Source: an uncultured Candidatus Woesearchaeota archaeon (GTDB lineage Archaea; Nanobdellota; Nanobdellia; Woesearchaeales; GW2011-AR9). Taken from it: 41,074 nt of DNA. Location of the stretch: assembly GCA_902529885.1 (NCBI GenBank), contig CABZYC010000006.1, forward strand, positions 1 through 41,074. Direction: 5' to 3'. Shown in pieces: positions 20,601-29,889 of this stretch. The position numbers and the translations under genes are program-made. Each line of letters begins with the position of its first letter. The first letter of the stretch is position 1. Under the pieces are notes generated by a model. It did not search any database. It saw nothing but the letters and a program-made list of their open reading frames with translations, and was not told the origin of the DNA.

Positions 20601-21455
20601 ATGAGCCTTATTGAATGGTACCAGGAAAACAAACGTGACTTACCATGGTGTCACACCACGAGTGAGTACCTGGTCCTGCTCATTGAAGTTATGTCGCAGC
20701 AAACACAGATCTCCCGGGTAGGAAAATATCTTGAAAGGTTCACTGCACAATTCCCAACCCTGCACGATTTAGCAAGCGCAGACCAGAGAGATGTTATCAT
20801 TGCATGGGACGGGCTTGGATACAATTCTCGAGCAGTCAATTTGCATAAAACAGCGAAACTCCTCGTTGACAAGTATAAAGGAAAACTCCCTGGCACTGTT
20901 GAAGACATGTTAACGCTCCCAGGCATAGGACCCTACACCGCGCGCAGCATTTTAGTGTTCACGCGTAACCACCACGATATAGCGTTGGACGTGAACATGC
21001 GAAGGGTATGGACACGCCGTTTACATGGGCACGACGGAGTGGTCAAAGACAACGTGTTACGTGAACAGCTTACAAGTATTATGCAGGACCCTAAAACCTT
21101 TCATTCGGCAACCATGGATTTTGCAAACATGATCTGTTTACCTAAACCCAAATGTGCACAGTGCCCGCTAACTTGCCGTTTCAAACCGGTCTACCAATTG
21201 CATGGTGGAAACGTGCTGCGGAAAAGAGTTAAGAAGGTTGAGAAGGGTGTAACTGAAAACGGGAAACATGTGCCGAACAGAATCTTTCGTGGACGGATTA
21301 TCAAACTTTTACGGTCAGGGGAACAAACGTTTGAACAACTCACCTTGGTCAAGAAAGATTATACAAAAAATGATCAATCTTGGCTTATAAAACTGTTACA
21401 AAAGTTAGAATCAGAAAACAAGATTGTTTTCGGTGACACCGTTAGGTTACAGTAA
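20601..21455 (+). CDS. mutY: A/G-specific adenine glycosylase, C-terminal winged-helix-like region
   Basis: EVMSQQTQISRV, LPGIGPYTARSIL, ALDVNMRRV; CLPKPKCAQCPLTC Fe-S loop. Confidence 0.88.
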   Translation: MSLIEWYQENKRDLPWCHTTSEYLVLLIEVMSQQTQISRVGKYLERFTAQFPTLHDLASADQRDVIIAWDGLGYNSRAVNLHKTAKLLVDKYKGKLPGTVEDMLTLPGIGPYTARSILVFTRNHHDIALDVNMRRVWTRRLHGHDGVVKDNVLREQLTSIMQDPKTFHSATMDFANMICLPKPKCAQCPLTCRFKPVYQLHGGNVLRKRVKKVEKGVTENGKHVPNRIFRGRIIKLLRSGEQTFEQLTLVKKDYTKNDQSWLIKLLQKLESENKIVFGDTVRLQ

Positions 21456-21499
21456 TCAATAAATACGATTATAATGTCAATATTGTGAGGTGAACAAAA

Positions 21500-21808
21500 A
21501 TGACAGATTATGCATCTGAAGAACAAGGCATTCTTAAAGAGAAAAATAAAGAAGAAAAAGAGCTTGACATGGAAATTGGGCAAGCTGATGAAGACGTGTA
21601 TACACAAGAGGGTGTAGACCATTTAGTTGAAGACGGAGAAATTAGTCCGGAAGAAGCAGGTTTTATGCAAGGTGCGCAAGGTGGCGGACAACTGGGTAAG
21701 GATGCACTGACTGGTGAACCAATTTTAGGTGAAGCGTACGAGAAAGAAATTGATGGTAAAGTGTACCGTTTTGTAAGTAAAGAAAATGCTGAAAAATTTC
21801 AGCCTTAA
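21500..21808 (+). CDS. Small acidic protein with cysteine-less YHS/TRASH-like C-terminus
   Basis: DALTGEPILGEAYEKEIDGKVYRFVSKENAEKFQP resembles YHS layout. Confidence 0.7.
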   Translation: MTDYASEEQGILKEKNKEEKELDMEIGQADEDVYTQEGVDHLVEDGEISPEEAGFMQGAQGGGQLGKDALTGEPILGEAYEKEIDGKVYRFVSKENAEKFQP

Positions 21809-22899
21809 TTTCTATACTTTTTTTTAACTGTATTTTTTATTTTTGTGAACGCCTTATGCAACGCAGTTTCAATCTTCCAATCTTCATGATCCGCAGCCAC
21901 AATCATGCTAGGAAACATTACTTTCACGTTCACTCTTCGTAAATGTTGTTTATCATATTTACCGCTACTTTTCAAATCTTTGAATGATACTTCTATTCGA
22001 ACATTGTTTTTTACAAGGCGTTTTAAAATCCGTGCTTCTTTCTCAATGATTCTGTCAACATGCTTTCTTTCACTTGGATCAAAATGGACTTTTCTAATAC
22101 CTTTCAAAGCAACTTTTGCTTCAGTACGATCCAAATTATCGGTTACAGCTGATAAAATGTTTTGTAATGTTAAGACACCTTTCAATCTACTGTCAACAAC
22201 CAATAGACCGCTCACACCGTTCTTATGCATTAATTTTACGCAAGATGCAAGAGTTGTCGTGGATGTTGCCAAAGTCCTTTTCTCACTAAATGAGGATACA
22301 GGCAAGTCGCGTAGAGACACTCTGTCAGCCGTTGCATGCGAAGCCATGTTAATTTTACGTTTACCAGTACTAGAAACAGGTTGCATTACAGTACGGTACA
22401 AAGAAGTTGCGTCTATACTACCTTCAAGTTTCCCTTTAACATAATACGGTGCAACTGTGCAGTCTGAATCATGTAGATAATGTAATGTTTCAACAACAGT
22501 CATATCACGTTTAATGGGTTTTGGACGACTAAGCTTAACATCAGACACTTTAAGTCGACGTAGCACTTTTAAAGAACATAAAACATCACACAGTTCGCTC
22601 ACACCAATTACTTTACCATTATCTTCTATTGGAAGAATACTACAATGGTTCGCATGAAACAAGTGTAACAATTCTTCAACAGTAACATCCTTGTCAACTA
22701 AGGGTAACCGCGTCATGATACGAGATAATTTCTTGCTTGGAGACGTTAACGCATTGTGCAAAAAGGTGTGTGCATCAATCACCCCAAAAAGTGGACCGTC
22801 ACTCACTACTGCTTGCATATGCTTGCTTGACCGGACGGATTCAAACGCTTCTTTTACAGTACAATCTTTTAATGTAACAAAATTTTTGTGTATCATCAT
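21805..22899 (-). CDS. Multi-CBS-domain protein with C-terminal HPF/S30AE-like domain
   Basis: Repeated CBS signatures; C-terminal ~105 aa (VALKGIRKVHF...DWKIETALHKAFTKIKNTVKKKYR) resembles the HPF fold pattern. Confidence 0.75.
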   Translation of the reverse strand: MMIHKNFVTLKDCTVKEAFESVRSSKHMQAVVSDGPLFGVIDAHTFLHNALTSPSKKLSRIMTRLPLVDKDVTVEELLHLFHANHCSILPIEDNGKVIGVSELCDVLCSLKVLRRLKVSDVKLSRPKPIKRDMTVVETLHYLHDSDCTVAPYYVKGKLEGSIDATSLYRTVMQPVSSTGKRKINMASHATADRVSLRDLPVSSFSEKRTLATSTTTLASCVKLMHKNGVSGLLVVDSRLKGVLTLQNILSAVTDNLDRTEAKVALKGIRKVHFDPSERKHVDRIIEKEARILKRLVKNNVRIEVSFKDLKSSGKYDKQHLRRVNVKVMFPSMIVAADHEDWKIETALHKAFTKIKNTVKKKYRN

Positions 22900-22959
22900 A
22901 AACCTCGTAATAAACCGTGTTTTTATACTATATATAGATTATCGTCCGATAGACTTTTA

Positions 22960-22999
22960 AACTACTTCTTATCCTAAAAGAACGGAAATGTGGGTAGTT
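22960..22999 (+). promoter_or_regulatory. Nested inverted repeat in eL15 leader
   Basis: AACTAC-TTCTT-atcctaa-AAGAA-...-GTAGTT upstream of ATG 23041. Confidence 0.4.
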
Positions 23000-23040
23000 G
23001 CTTACCTGAATCCAAAAAGAAAAAATAAGGAAGCTAAAAA

Positions 23041-23580
23041 ATGGGTATGTACAAATATATTCGAGATGCATGGAAAAAACCAAAAGAAACCATGCCGGAA
23101 CTTTATAGAGAACGATTAATTGCTTGGAGAAAGCAAGATAGCACAGTGCGAATTGACCGGCCAACACGTATTGACCGAGCACGATCACTAGGATACAAAG
23201 CAAAGCCTGGATTCATTGTAGTGCGCCAACGTGTACCTCGTGGAGGTCACACTCGACCAATGATCAAAAAAGGGCGGCGGCCTAAACGGTACGGGCAGCG
23301 TTTAGACCTTGACAAGAGTTATCAAGTTATTGCACAAGAACGTGCACAACGTAAATATGTGAACATGGTACTTTTAAACAGTTATTGGGTAGCACAAGAC
23401 GGTAAACATTATTGGTACGAAGTTATCATGGTAGATCCTGACCACCCACAAATTGCAAAAGGTAAAATGGCATGGACTGGAAATAACCGAGACCGAGCGT
23501 TCAAAGGTAAAACGTCAGCTGCACGTAAATCGCGTGGAATGCGTGGTAAAGGTAAAGGTTTCGAAAAGAGACAATCTTAA
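23041..23580 (+). CDS. rpl15e: 50S ribosomal protein eL15
   Basis: MGMYKYIRDAWKKPKE; RARSLGYKAKPGFIVVRQRVPRGG. Confidence 0.95.
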   Translation: MGMYKYIRDAWKKPKETMPELYRERLIAWRKQDSTVRIDRPTRIDRARSLGYKAKPGFIVVRQRVPRGGHTRPMIKKGRRPKRYGQRLDLDKSYQVIAQERAQRKYVNMVLLNSYWVAQDGKHYWYEVIMVDPDHPQIAKGKMAWTGNNRDRAFKGKTSAARKSRGMRGKGKGFEKRQS

Positions 23581-24461
23581 TAACTAATTGAGTCTAGTAT
23601 ACTGTGGACGTCTTCTGTCTGCAGATACTGGTTCAACACTTTACTTCTAATACGTAATTGTAATCCTAAATTGAGCATGTCACGTTTACTAACCCGTGCG
23701 TACTTGTCAGCGGTCACTAAGCCTACTGGGTAACCTAACAGTATTGGGTCTGCGCATAAAGGTAATAATAAGGGTACAAGCTCACTATTACCTGTAAACC
23801 TAAACACGTGCCGTGCACGCGCGTGCAGTTTTACGTAGTGGTCAATTATTGACAACGAGCATAGCCACGCACATGATGGCCCGTTACGACTAAGTACATA
23901 TGCTGGATTTTGACCTTGTTCAGTAACATGACTACTACTTTTAGCAATAGCGCACACGTTCGCTCCAAGAGTGCCCATCAGCTTAGCATCTTTATCATTA
24001 AACGTGTCAAAACTACCATCGTAACAAACTGTTCCTTCAAGCTTAGCACACATACGTAATTCGTAATAACGCCTAAAAGAACCAGCTGTCAAACTTGGAT
24101 GTGTTAGCTCAGGGTATGACACCGTATCTTCTTCAACCAATATCGTCATGTCAGCTGAATAAACTTTCACAAAATGAGTATAACGTTTTACATGCACAAT
24201 TATAATGTAGGATTCAGTATTAACTTTCTCAAGCGTTTTACTGTATTGGACAGCTGCAATTTTGATCATTGACGCACAAAGTACAGGCGTAGAAAATATT
24301 TCGCCCTGGCCACCATCAACGTACCATACATCGCCCAAATTTGGGACCATGGGAGTAAATGTACAATTGTCAAGGTCAACATCGTTATCATACAATGTAA
24401 AACTATCATTCCCACGAAAACTTACAAAGTTTTCTAATACGTCACGAAGTTTTTCTATCAT
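23577..24461 (-). CDS. nurA: NurA-domain 5'-3' nuclease
   Basis: WYVDGGQGEI, VCYDGSF, CAIAKSSS, GYPVGLVTADKYARVSKRD. Confidence 0.75.
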   Translation of the reverse strand: MIEKLRDVLENFVSFRGNDSFTLYDNDVDLDNCTFTPMVPNLGDVWYVDGGQGEIFSTPVLCASMIKIAAVQYSKTLEKVNTESYIIIVHVKRYTHFVKVYSADMTILVEEDTVSYPELTHPSLTAGSFRRYYELRMCAKLEGTVCYDGSFDTFNDKDAKLMGTLGANVCAIAKSSSHVTEQGQNPAYVLSRNGPSCAWLCSLSIIDHYVKLHARARHVFRFTGNSELVPLLLPLCADPILLGYPVGLVTADKYARVSKRDMLNLGLQLRIRSKVLNQYLQTEDVHSILDSISY

Positions 24462-24477
24462 AACATCAATAATTACG

Positions 24478-24488
24478 TTAAATATAAG
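24478..24488. promoter_or_regulatory. Shared TATA-like element between divergent genes
   Basis: TTAAATATAAG between ATGs at 24461 (minus) and 24512 (plus). Confidence 0.4.
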
Positions 24489-24511
24489 AAAACATCGTAT
24501 TTTAACACACT

Positions 24512-24823
24512 ATGTATAAACCATTATTACACCCAGACATATGGGCAATAATCTTTGAACGTAACGGGTCTAACCTCGAACATATTCTTGAACTTACAGC
24601 TAAAAATTGTAGTGCCAAATACGATGTAGGTGAACGAAACTTTATCATAGGGCCTGAGGAAGCAGTTACAGTCCAAGAAAGTTTAATGAGAGAAGAACTT
24701 TACCCAATCATCTGCCAAGATATAACCAAAAGTGTTCAGGATTATGTGTTACAACGTCCAAGACCAAGTTGGAAAGAATATTTTGAATTAATAAAAATAA
24801 AAAATTATGATGATTATAATTGA
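24512..24823 (+). CDS. Hypothetical protein
   Basis: 103-aa ORF with TATA-like element at expected distance. Confidence 0.6.
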   Translation: MYKPLLHPDIWAIIFERNGSNLEHILELTAKNCSAKYDVGERNFIIGPEEAVTVQESLMREELYPIICQDITKSVQDYVLQRPRPSWKEYFELIKIKNYDDYN

Positions 24824-25131
24824 GCCTGTAATTTCTCTTTTAACACAGGTTTTTGGTTGAACCCTACAACACGACCAGACTCTTTACCATCTTTGTAAAT
24901 TATCATGCAAGGAATACCAGTGATGTTTTGTGCCATGGCAACATCTTGATGGTCCTCAGTAGACAATTTAGCAAACACAACACCTTCAAAATCAGGGTCA
25001 GTACTAAGCTCTTCATAGATTGGCGCTAAAGCTTTACAAGGGCCGCACCAACTTGCCCAAAAGTCTACGACCACTTTCTTATTGTCATCTAACGTTTTCT
25101 GAAATGTTTCAGCGGTTAATTCTAATACCAT
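24814..25131 (-). CDS. trxA: Thioredoxin
   Basis: [41 protein letters not shown] 25131 preferred (TATA-like CTTTTAAGG ~25 nt upstream). Confidence 0.94.
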   Translation of the reverse strand: MVLELTAETFQKTLDDNKKVVVDFWASWCGPCKALAPIYEELSTDPDFEGVVFAKLSTEDHQDVAMAQNITGIPCMIIYKDGKESGRVVGFNQKPVLKEKLQAQL

Positions 25132-25207
25132 AAAATGAACAAGAATTAGTATCCTTAAAAGGCTTTCCATGTGAAACGTTTTTATAGTAATAAAATGTAT
25201 ATATCAT

Positions 25208-26089
25208 GTGAGATGGTTCATAATACTTATTCTATGTACAAGCACGGTTATAGGGTGCACAGAATATTATTATGGTAGTTTGTGTGAATCTTGCAGTGAA
25301 ACAACACAATATTTAATTGACCATAATGTGTATGGAGAAGATGTCCACATTAATAAAAAAGCATTGAAAGAACTAAAATCTAAGTTTAAACTACACGAAA
25401 TACCTGATAACGCTCAAGGGTTACCAATCCTTTTCCAGAACGGTATGTATTTCACTGGTGACACAGCCATACAAGACTATTTTAATTCTAGTCAAACAGG
25501 TAATTGTAGTGTTATTGAAGCTGGCGTAATAAGTCTGTCTGAACCAGTTAGCCCAAGTTCCTATGTAAAATTAAAATGGTACACAAAACAAATTGTTGAC
25601 CATACATTCTTTTTTATGAGTTTACTTATGATATTTATTGGTACAAGCTTCATTTTCCCAGTACAACAAAGTAGTAAACAATTGTTCAAAGAGTATGCAG
25701 TACTATCACCATTGTTAGCACTCGCTATAACTATCCCGTCGTTTAAATGGCTTGCATTATTGGTTGTACCTGCAATACTAACTTCGTGGTACATTATCAG
25801 AAAACAAGGGTTACACATATCAAACCACGCATACTTAGTTGGAACACTTTGTTTCATTGCCGCAATCAGTGGTAATTCAAACCAGTTTTCTTATGCAATG
25901 CCATCATTACGCCTTATAATTTACAACTTGGTTACAATGTCAAGTTTAATGCTTATAACATATGCCGTACACGAGTTTATTGTTAGCGGAAAAAATGAAG
26001 AAGATATGATTGCGGAACAAGTACATTTGTATCATATTGGATGCGGATTTTTAGTCATAGGTATACTTCTTCTTACACAAGCCTTATAA
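25208..26089 (+). CDS. Membrane protein with extracytoplasmic thioredoxin-like domain (CESC)
   Basis: Signal sequence, YYYGSLCESCSETTQYL, cis-Pro-like GLPILFQNG, then about 5 TM segments; GTG start. Confidence 0.7.
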   Translation: MRWFIILILCTSTVIGCTEYYYGSLCESCSETTQYLIDHNVYGEDVHINKKALKELKSKFKLHEIPDNAQGLPILFQNGMYFTGDTAIQDYFNSSQTGNCSVIEAGVISLSEPVSPSSYVKLKWYTKQIVDHTFFFMSLLMIFIGTSFIFPVQQSSKQLFKEYAVLSPLLALAITIPSFKWLALLVVPAILTSWYIIRKQGLHISNHAYLVGTLCFIAAISGNSNQFSYAMPSLRLIIYNLVTMSSLMLITYAVHEFIVSGKNEEDMIAEQVHLYHIGCGFLVIGILLLTQAL

Positions 26090-26111
26090 CCAGAAACAAA
26101 CAAAAAAAAGT

Positions 26112-26900
26112 ATGAAGATTAAGTTTTACCACCAACATAATGTTCGACAATATTTCAAAGGGTATGAAGAGTCTAATGAACCAGAAGTAATAGTGACAGA
26201 CAGGTTCACATCCATTAAATCTTTTCCTAAAACAACTAAGTATATTATACATTGTAGTAGTGGTTATGATAACCTACCATCGATCCCGAACAATGTTAAA
26301 CTTTTTAGAGCGTCCACTGCAAACGTTAAACAAGTTGCAGAATATGTATTGGCAATGTGTTTAAACGTATTACGTAAACTTAACAAGTGCGACGTTGCAT
26401 CATGGAAAAGACCGACCGGTACAACATTGTACAATAAAAAAATTTTAATCATAGGTTATGGTAACATTGGCACAGAAGTTGCACGACTATTCTCAATGTT
26501 CACTCCACACATTAAGGTTTATGACCCATACGTTGAAAGTGAGTATGAAAATGTAACATTAAATAATTTAGAATATGATATTATCACGACCCATATACCT
26601 CTTAACAATAATACAAAAAAGTTTTTGAACAAAGAGTTTTTCAAAAAAATGCCAATTACAACATTATTTGTCAACGCTGCACGTGAAGGCATAGTATCCG
26701 AAAAAGCTATGCGGGATTGGATACAACGCGGTGGTACCGCCGTGATTGACACGTTCAACACTGAACCGTACACCGGAGACCTTCAAAATATGGCAGTGTG
26801 CACACCGCACATGGGTGCCATGACTAAAGAATCGCAAAAAGCAATGATCTTACAACCAAAAAATGATTTCGAACATTATACCAATACTAAAAACGCTTGA
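26112..26900 (+). CDS. D-isomer-specific 2-hydroxyacid dehydrogenase family protein
   Basis: IIGYGNIGTEVARLF; NAAREGIV (R), FNTEPYTG (E), CTPHMG (H). Confidence 0.88.
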   Translation: MKIKFYHQHNVRQYFKGYEESNEPEVIVTDRFTSIKSFPKTTKYIIHCSSGYDNLPSIPNNVKLFRASTANVKQVAEYVLAMCLNVLRKLNKCDVASWKRPTGTTLYNKKILIIGYGNIGTEVARLFSMFTPHIKVYDPYVESEYENVTLNNLEYDIITTHIPLNNNTKKFLNKEFFKKMPITTLFVNAAREGIVSEKAMRDWIQRGGTAVIDTFNTEPYTGDLQNMAVCTPHMGAMTKESQKAMILQPKNDFEHYTNTKNA

Positions 26901-27501
26901 TAAAACAGCAGAACCTACCATGTTGGATGCTTACAAAGATAGGTCTCCTTTCGAACTTTTGGTTATGACCCTACTAAGTGCACGAACCAAAGATGCAACA
27001 GTTATACCCATTGCATTAAAGTTGTATAAAACACATAATAGACCAGAACATTTTGTTAGTATGCAAGATGATATTCTTGCCAAAAAATTGTATGGAATTG
27101 GTTTTCATAATACAAAAGCAAAACATATTATTAAACTCTCTAAAATTTTGATTGATAAGTATAATGGTGAAGTTCCACGTACAATGCACAAGCTTGTAGA
27201 ATTACCAGGCGTTGGCCGTAAGACCGCGAACTGTATTTTATCATACTGTTTTAATATACCAGCCATCGCAGTGGACACACACGTCCACAGAATATGTAAT
27301 AAAGAACGGTTAAACTGGATAAACACAAAAACAGTTAAAGATACTGAACGTGAACTAATGCGGGTTGTCCCAAAAAGGTTGTGGGTAGAAGTTAACAGGC
27401 TTATTGTTGACCATGGACAACGTGTGTGTGCACCAATAAAACCAAAATGTCAACAATGTTCAATCACTGCTTACTGTGCAACATTTGATGACAATCGTTG
27501 A
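26863..27501 (+). CDS. nth: Endonuclease III
   Basis: LLSARTKD, LPGVGRKTANCIL, VDTHVHRI, CAPIKPKCQQCSITAYC (C-x6-C-x2-C-x5-C). Confidence 0.93.
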   Translation: MISNIIPILKTLDKTAEPTMLDAYKDRSPFELLVMTLLSARTKDATVIPIALKLYKTHNRPEHFVSMQDDILAKKLYGIGFHNTKAKHIIKLSKILIDKYNGEVPRTMHKLVELPGVGRKTANCILSYCFNIPAIAVDTHVHRICNKERLNWINTKTVKDTERELMRVVPKRLWVEVNRLIVDHGQRVCAPIKPKCQQCSITAYCATFDDNR

Positions 27502-28030
27502 TTAGAATTTTTGCTTCTTCAGCATATTCATTAAAATCTTTTGAAAAGGTTTTAAGTGAACTTTTAAAACAAATATCTTCAAACTCTAACGTTTTCTCAA
27601 GAGGTAAACATAAAGAAAAACTGCTCATTACATCTACAAAGTTAACCATAGAATCTTTGGTTTCATGTAACAAATGTAAAGTTGAAGCAATGCCAACATC
27701 CCCATAACATACATCTGAAAAACGGCGAGGAATTTCATTATGGCGAACTTTGTGTAACGTAGCTTTGATAGATTCATTAGCTAACGAACGAACTTGTAAA
27801 TCTAAACTGTGCAATTGATGATGCAAATCGTCAAAATCATGTTGCTGAATTAAACGGTCAACCACAAATCTTGATTCATACGAATTAGCAACTATAAATG
27901 AACCAATCGGACACAAATTTTTTCGAACGTCGCCTTTAGAAGTAATAATACGTTTAGGAAGTTTATCACATAATTGCTTAAAATGACGAGATATCTTTTT
28001 GTTTGCAATAAAGTTTTTTCTGTCCCTCAT
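27464..28030 (-). CDS. Hypothetical protein
   Basis: 188-aa ORF, 3' end overlaps nth by 38 nt. Confidence 0.6.
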   Translation of the reverse strand: MRDRKNFIANKKISRHFKQLCDKLPKRIITSKGDVRKNLCPIGSFIVANSYESRFVVDRLIQQHDFDDLHHQLHSLDLQVRSLANESIKATLHKVRHNEIPRRFSDVCYGDVGIASTLHLLHETKDSMVNFVDVMSSFSLCLPLEKTLEFEDICFKSSLKTFSKDFNEYAEEAKILINDCHQMLHSKQ

Positions 28031-28099
28031 TAATTAAAAGTAATAAAATAAAGGTTTATAATAGTTACTTATTGAAATAACTGATTAATTTTAATAAAA

Positions 28100-28423
28100 T
28101 CATTTTAAGGTTCCAATTAATGTTAATGATTGTGGCCTTAACAAATAGTATACGGTAGATTCTAACCCATCACGAAAATCTTTAGGGAGCAATATACGAT
28201 TATTATTATTAGCCCTCTCAACTACATAAATTTGGTCCATTTCTAATACAGAACGTAAATTGTAAGGGTCCGGATCTTGAAAAATGGTTGGATCAGAAAA
28301 CAAGCCAAATAGACGAAGATTATCATGCTCTTCAATACGACCATACAAAATATCATCTAGATGGTGTTTTAACATAATTCGTCCTTTTTCATCAATCTGG
28401 CGTGTTGGCAAATTTGTGTACAT
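28100..28423 (-). CDS. AbrB/MraZ-like protein with two swapped-hairpin-like motifs
   Basis: RQIDEKGRIMLKHHLDDIL and ERANNNNRILLPKDFRDGL. Confidence 0.6.
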   Translation of the reverse strand: MYTNLPTRQIDEKGRIMLKHHLDDILYGRIEEHDNLRLFGLFSDPTIFQDPDPYNLRSVLEMDQIYVVERANNNNRILLPKDFRDGLESTVYYLLRPQSLTLIGTLK

Positions 28424-28547
28424 ATTAGTCTTTTACCCACTAATTTTTAAAAATATTTGGTGTTAAAATAAAACAAATTATCATATTAGACAGTAAATTA
28501 TATATATGTAACATATGTTGTTTAGTCCTAACTCATTGGTAAACAAA

Positions 28548-29354
28548 ATGAAATTAATTTACAAAACTGACCATAGTACTGTTGAAGGTGATGAAACAAC
28601 TGTAACTAAAACGTTTACACCAACCGCTATGGAACTTGTAAGAGAAGGATTAATGAGATCACCAAAACAAGAAGCCAAATTACAAGAAGAATTAGGTAAA
28701 ACCATCTTGACGCCAACAGTCTATTCTTCAAGTGAAAATTCTTTCACAATGCAACGTTTACCATATTGTATGGCAGGTGAACCTTTAACATTTAACCATC
28801 TTGGAAAACTCACTGAAATTATTCATTCTATTAGAGAACAAGGGTATGCACACACTGACTTAAAACGCCAGAATATTGGGGCAGATGAAAGTCAACAAGA
28901 AATATACTTGTTTGACTGGAACGGTGCTACCAAAATTGGTGAAAGACAAAGTATGCCACAGTTCACACCTGGGTACTCCCCACCTGAATTAGAAGGAAAT
29001 GAAAATGTTCAAGAAACAACAGACATTTACAGCTTTGGAATGATATGCCTACGTACCCTTGGATACAAACGAAGACAGTTTGGTTCCATGCCCAGTTTTA
29101 AGGATTATATCCAATACGGTACAGAAAACTGGTCTAACCGTAAAGCTTATGTTGATAACCTTGAACAATGTTTATTTTTTGATCATAGAAAAAGAATGAA
29201 AAGTATGCATGTGTTCAAAGAACTTTACGAAGTTCTTGATGAAGATCACCTTACAAAGTACAGAGAACAAGCGAAGGTAATGACTCAAAAAGATACATTA
29301 CGCTCACCCAAATCTGAAAGATTTACGTTTATATTTGATCAAACTAATTTTTGA
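28548..29354 (+). CDS. Divergent Ser/Thr protein-kinase-like protein
   Basis: YAHTDLKRQNIG, FDWNGA (DFG position), PGYSPPE (APE), DIYSFGMI; alternative start 28515. Confidence 0.85.
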   Translation: MKLIYKTDHSTVEGDETTVTKTFTPTAMELVREGLMRSPKQEAKLQEELGKTILTPTVYSSSENSFTMQRLPYCMAGEPLTFNHLGKLTEIIHSIREQGYAHTDLKRQNIGADESQQEIYLFDWNGATKIGERQSMPQFTPGYSPPELEGNENVQETTDIYSFGMICLRTLGYKRRQFGSMPSFKDYIQYGTENWSNRKAYVDNLEQCLFFDHRKRMKSMHVFKELYEVLDEDHLTKYREQAKVMTQKDTLRSPKSERFTFIFDQTNF

Positions 29355-29857
29355 TACATCTCTTTACTAAGCTTCAATTCTTCAACTGCCCTTTCACAAC
29401 CATGGATGGCAGGCACATCAACTTTCTTACCACGTAGATCTTTGTAATGTTCCAAGAAATATTTTACTTCTTTCATTAAATATTCTGGTAAATCACTAAG
29501 ATCTTTCACGTGTGCATAATGACGGTCATCGTCAGCAACACAAATCAATTTGTTATCTTGATCACCATCGTCAACCATTTCAATCATTCCAATCGGACGA
29601 ACTTTGACAGTGCACCCCTGCACTAAGGCTTCATTAATTATTACAAAGCCATCTAAAGGGTCTCCATCATCACAATGAGTCTGAGGGAAAAAACCGTAGT
29701 CTAAAGGATAGCCCATTGGCGTACTTATCACACGGTCAAAAGCGAATAACCCTGTTTTTTTATCATACTCATACTTGTTACGAGAACCACGCGGTATTTC
29801 TATTACCAATGTGGGTGTTTCAATCGGACCTAAATCTAAATCTTTTAACAAATTCAT
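29339..29857 (-). CDS. ppa: Inorganic pyrophosphatase
   Basis: IEIPRGSRNKYEYDKKTG; PLDYGFFPQT; DDGDPLDGFVI. Confidence 0.96.
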   Translation of the reverse strand: MNLLKDLDLGPIETPTLVIEIPRGSRNKYEYDKKTGLFAFDRVISTPMGYPLDYGFFPQTHCDDGDPLDGFVIINEALVQGCTVKVRPIGMIEMVDDGDQDNKLICVADDDRHYAHVKDLSDLPEYLMKEVKYFLEHYKDLRGKKVDVPAIHGCERAVEELKLSKEMYQKLV

Positions 29858-29889
29858 GAACTAACTAGAAAAAGTGTACTATATTAAGA

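Noticed and set aside
21905-22444. 179-aa plus ORF antisense to the CBS/HPF gene
   Set aside because: Fully antisense to a clear CBS-domain gene with no family features of its own
22928-23203. Minus ORF MLCILVIVLGQY...
   Set aside because: Overlaps the eL15 coding start and leader; composition consistent with an antisense ORF
26901-26920. Later Nth start at 26920 to avoid the 38-nt overlap with the dehydrogenase
   Set aside because: The longer N-terminus (IIPILKTLDKTAEP) fits Nth family length, so the overlap is probably real
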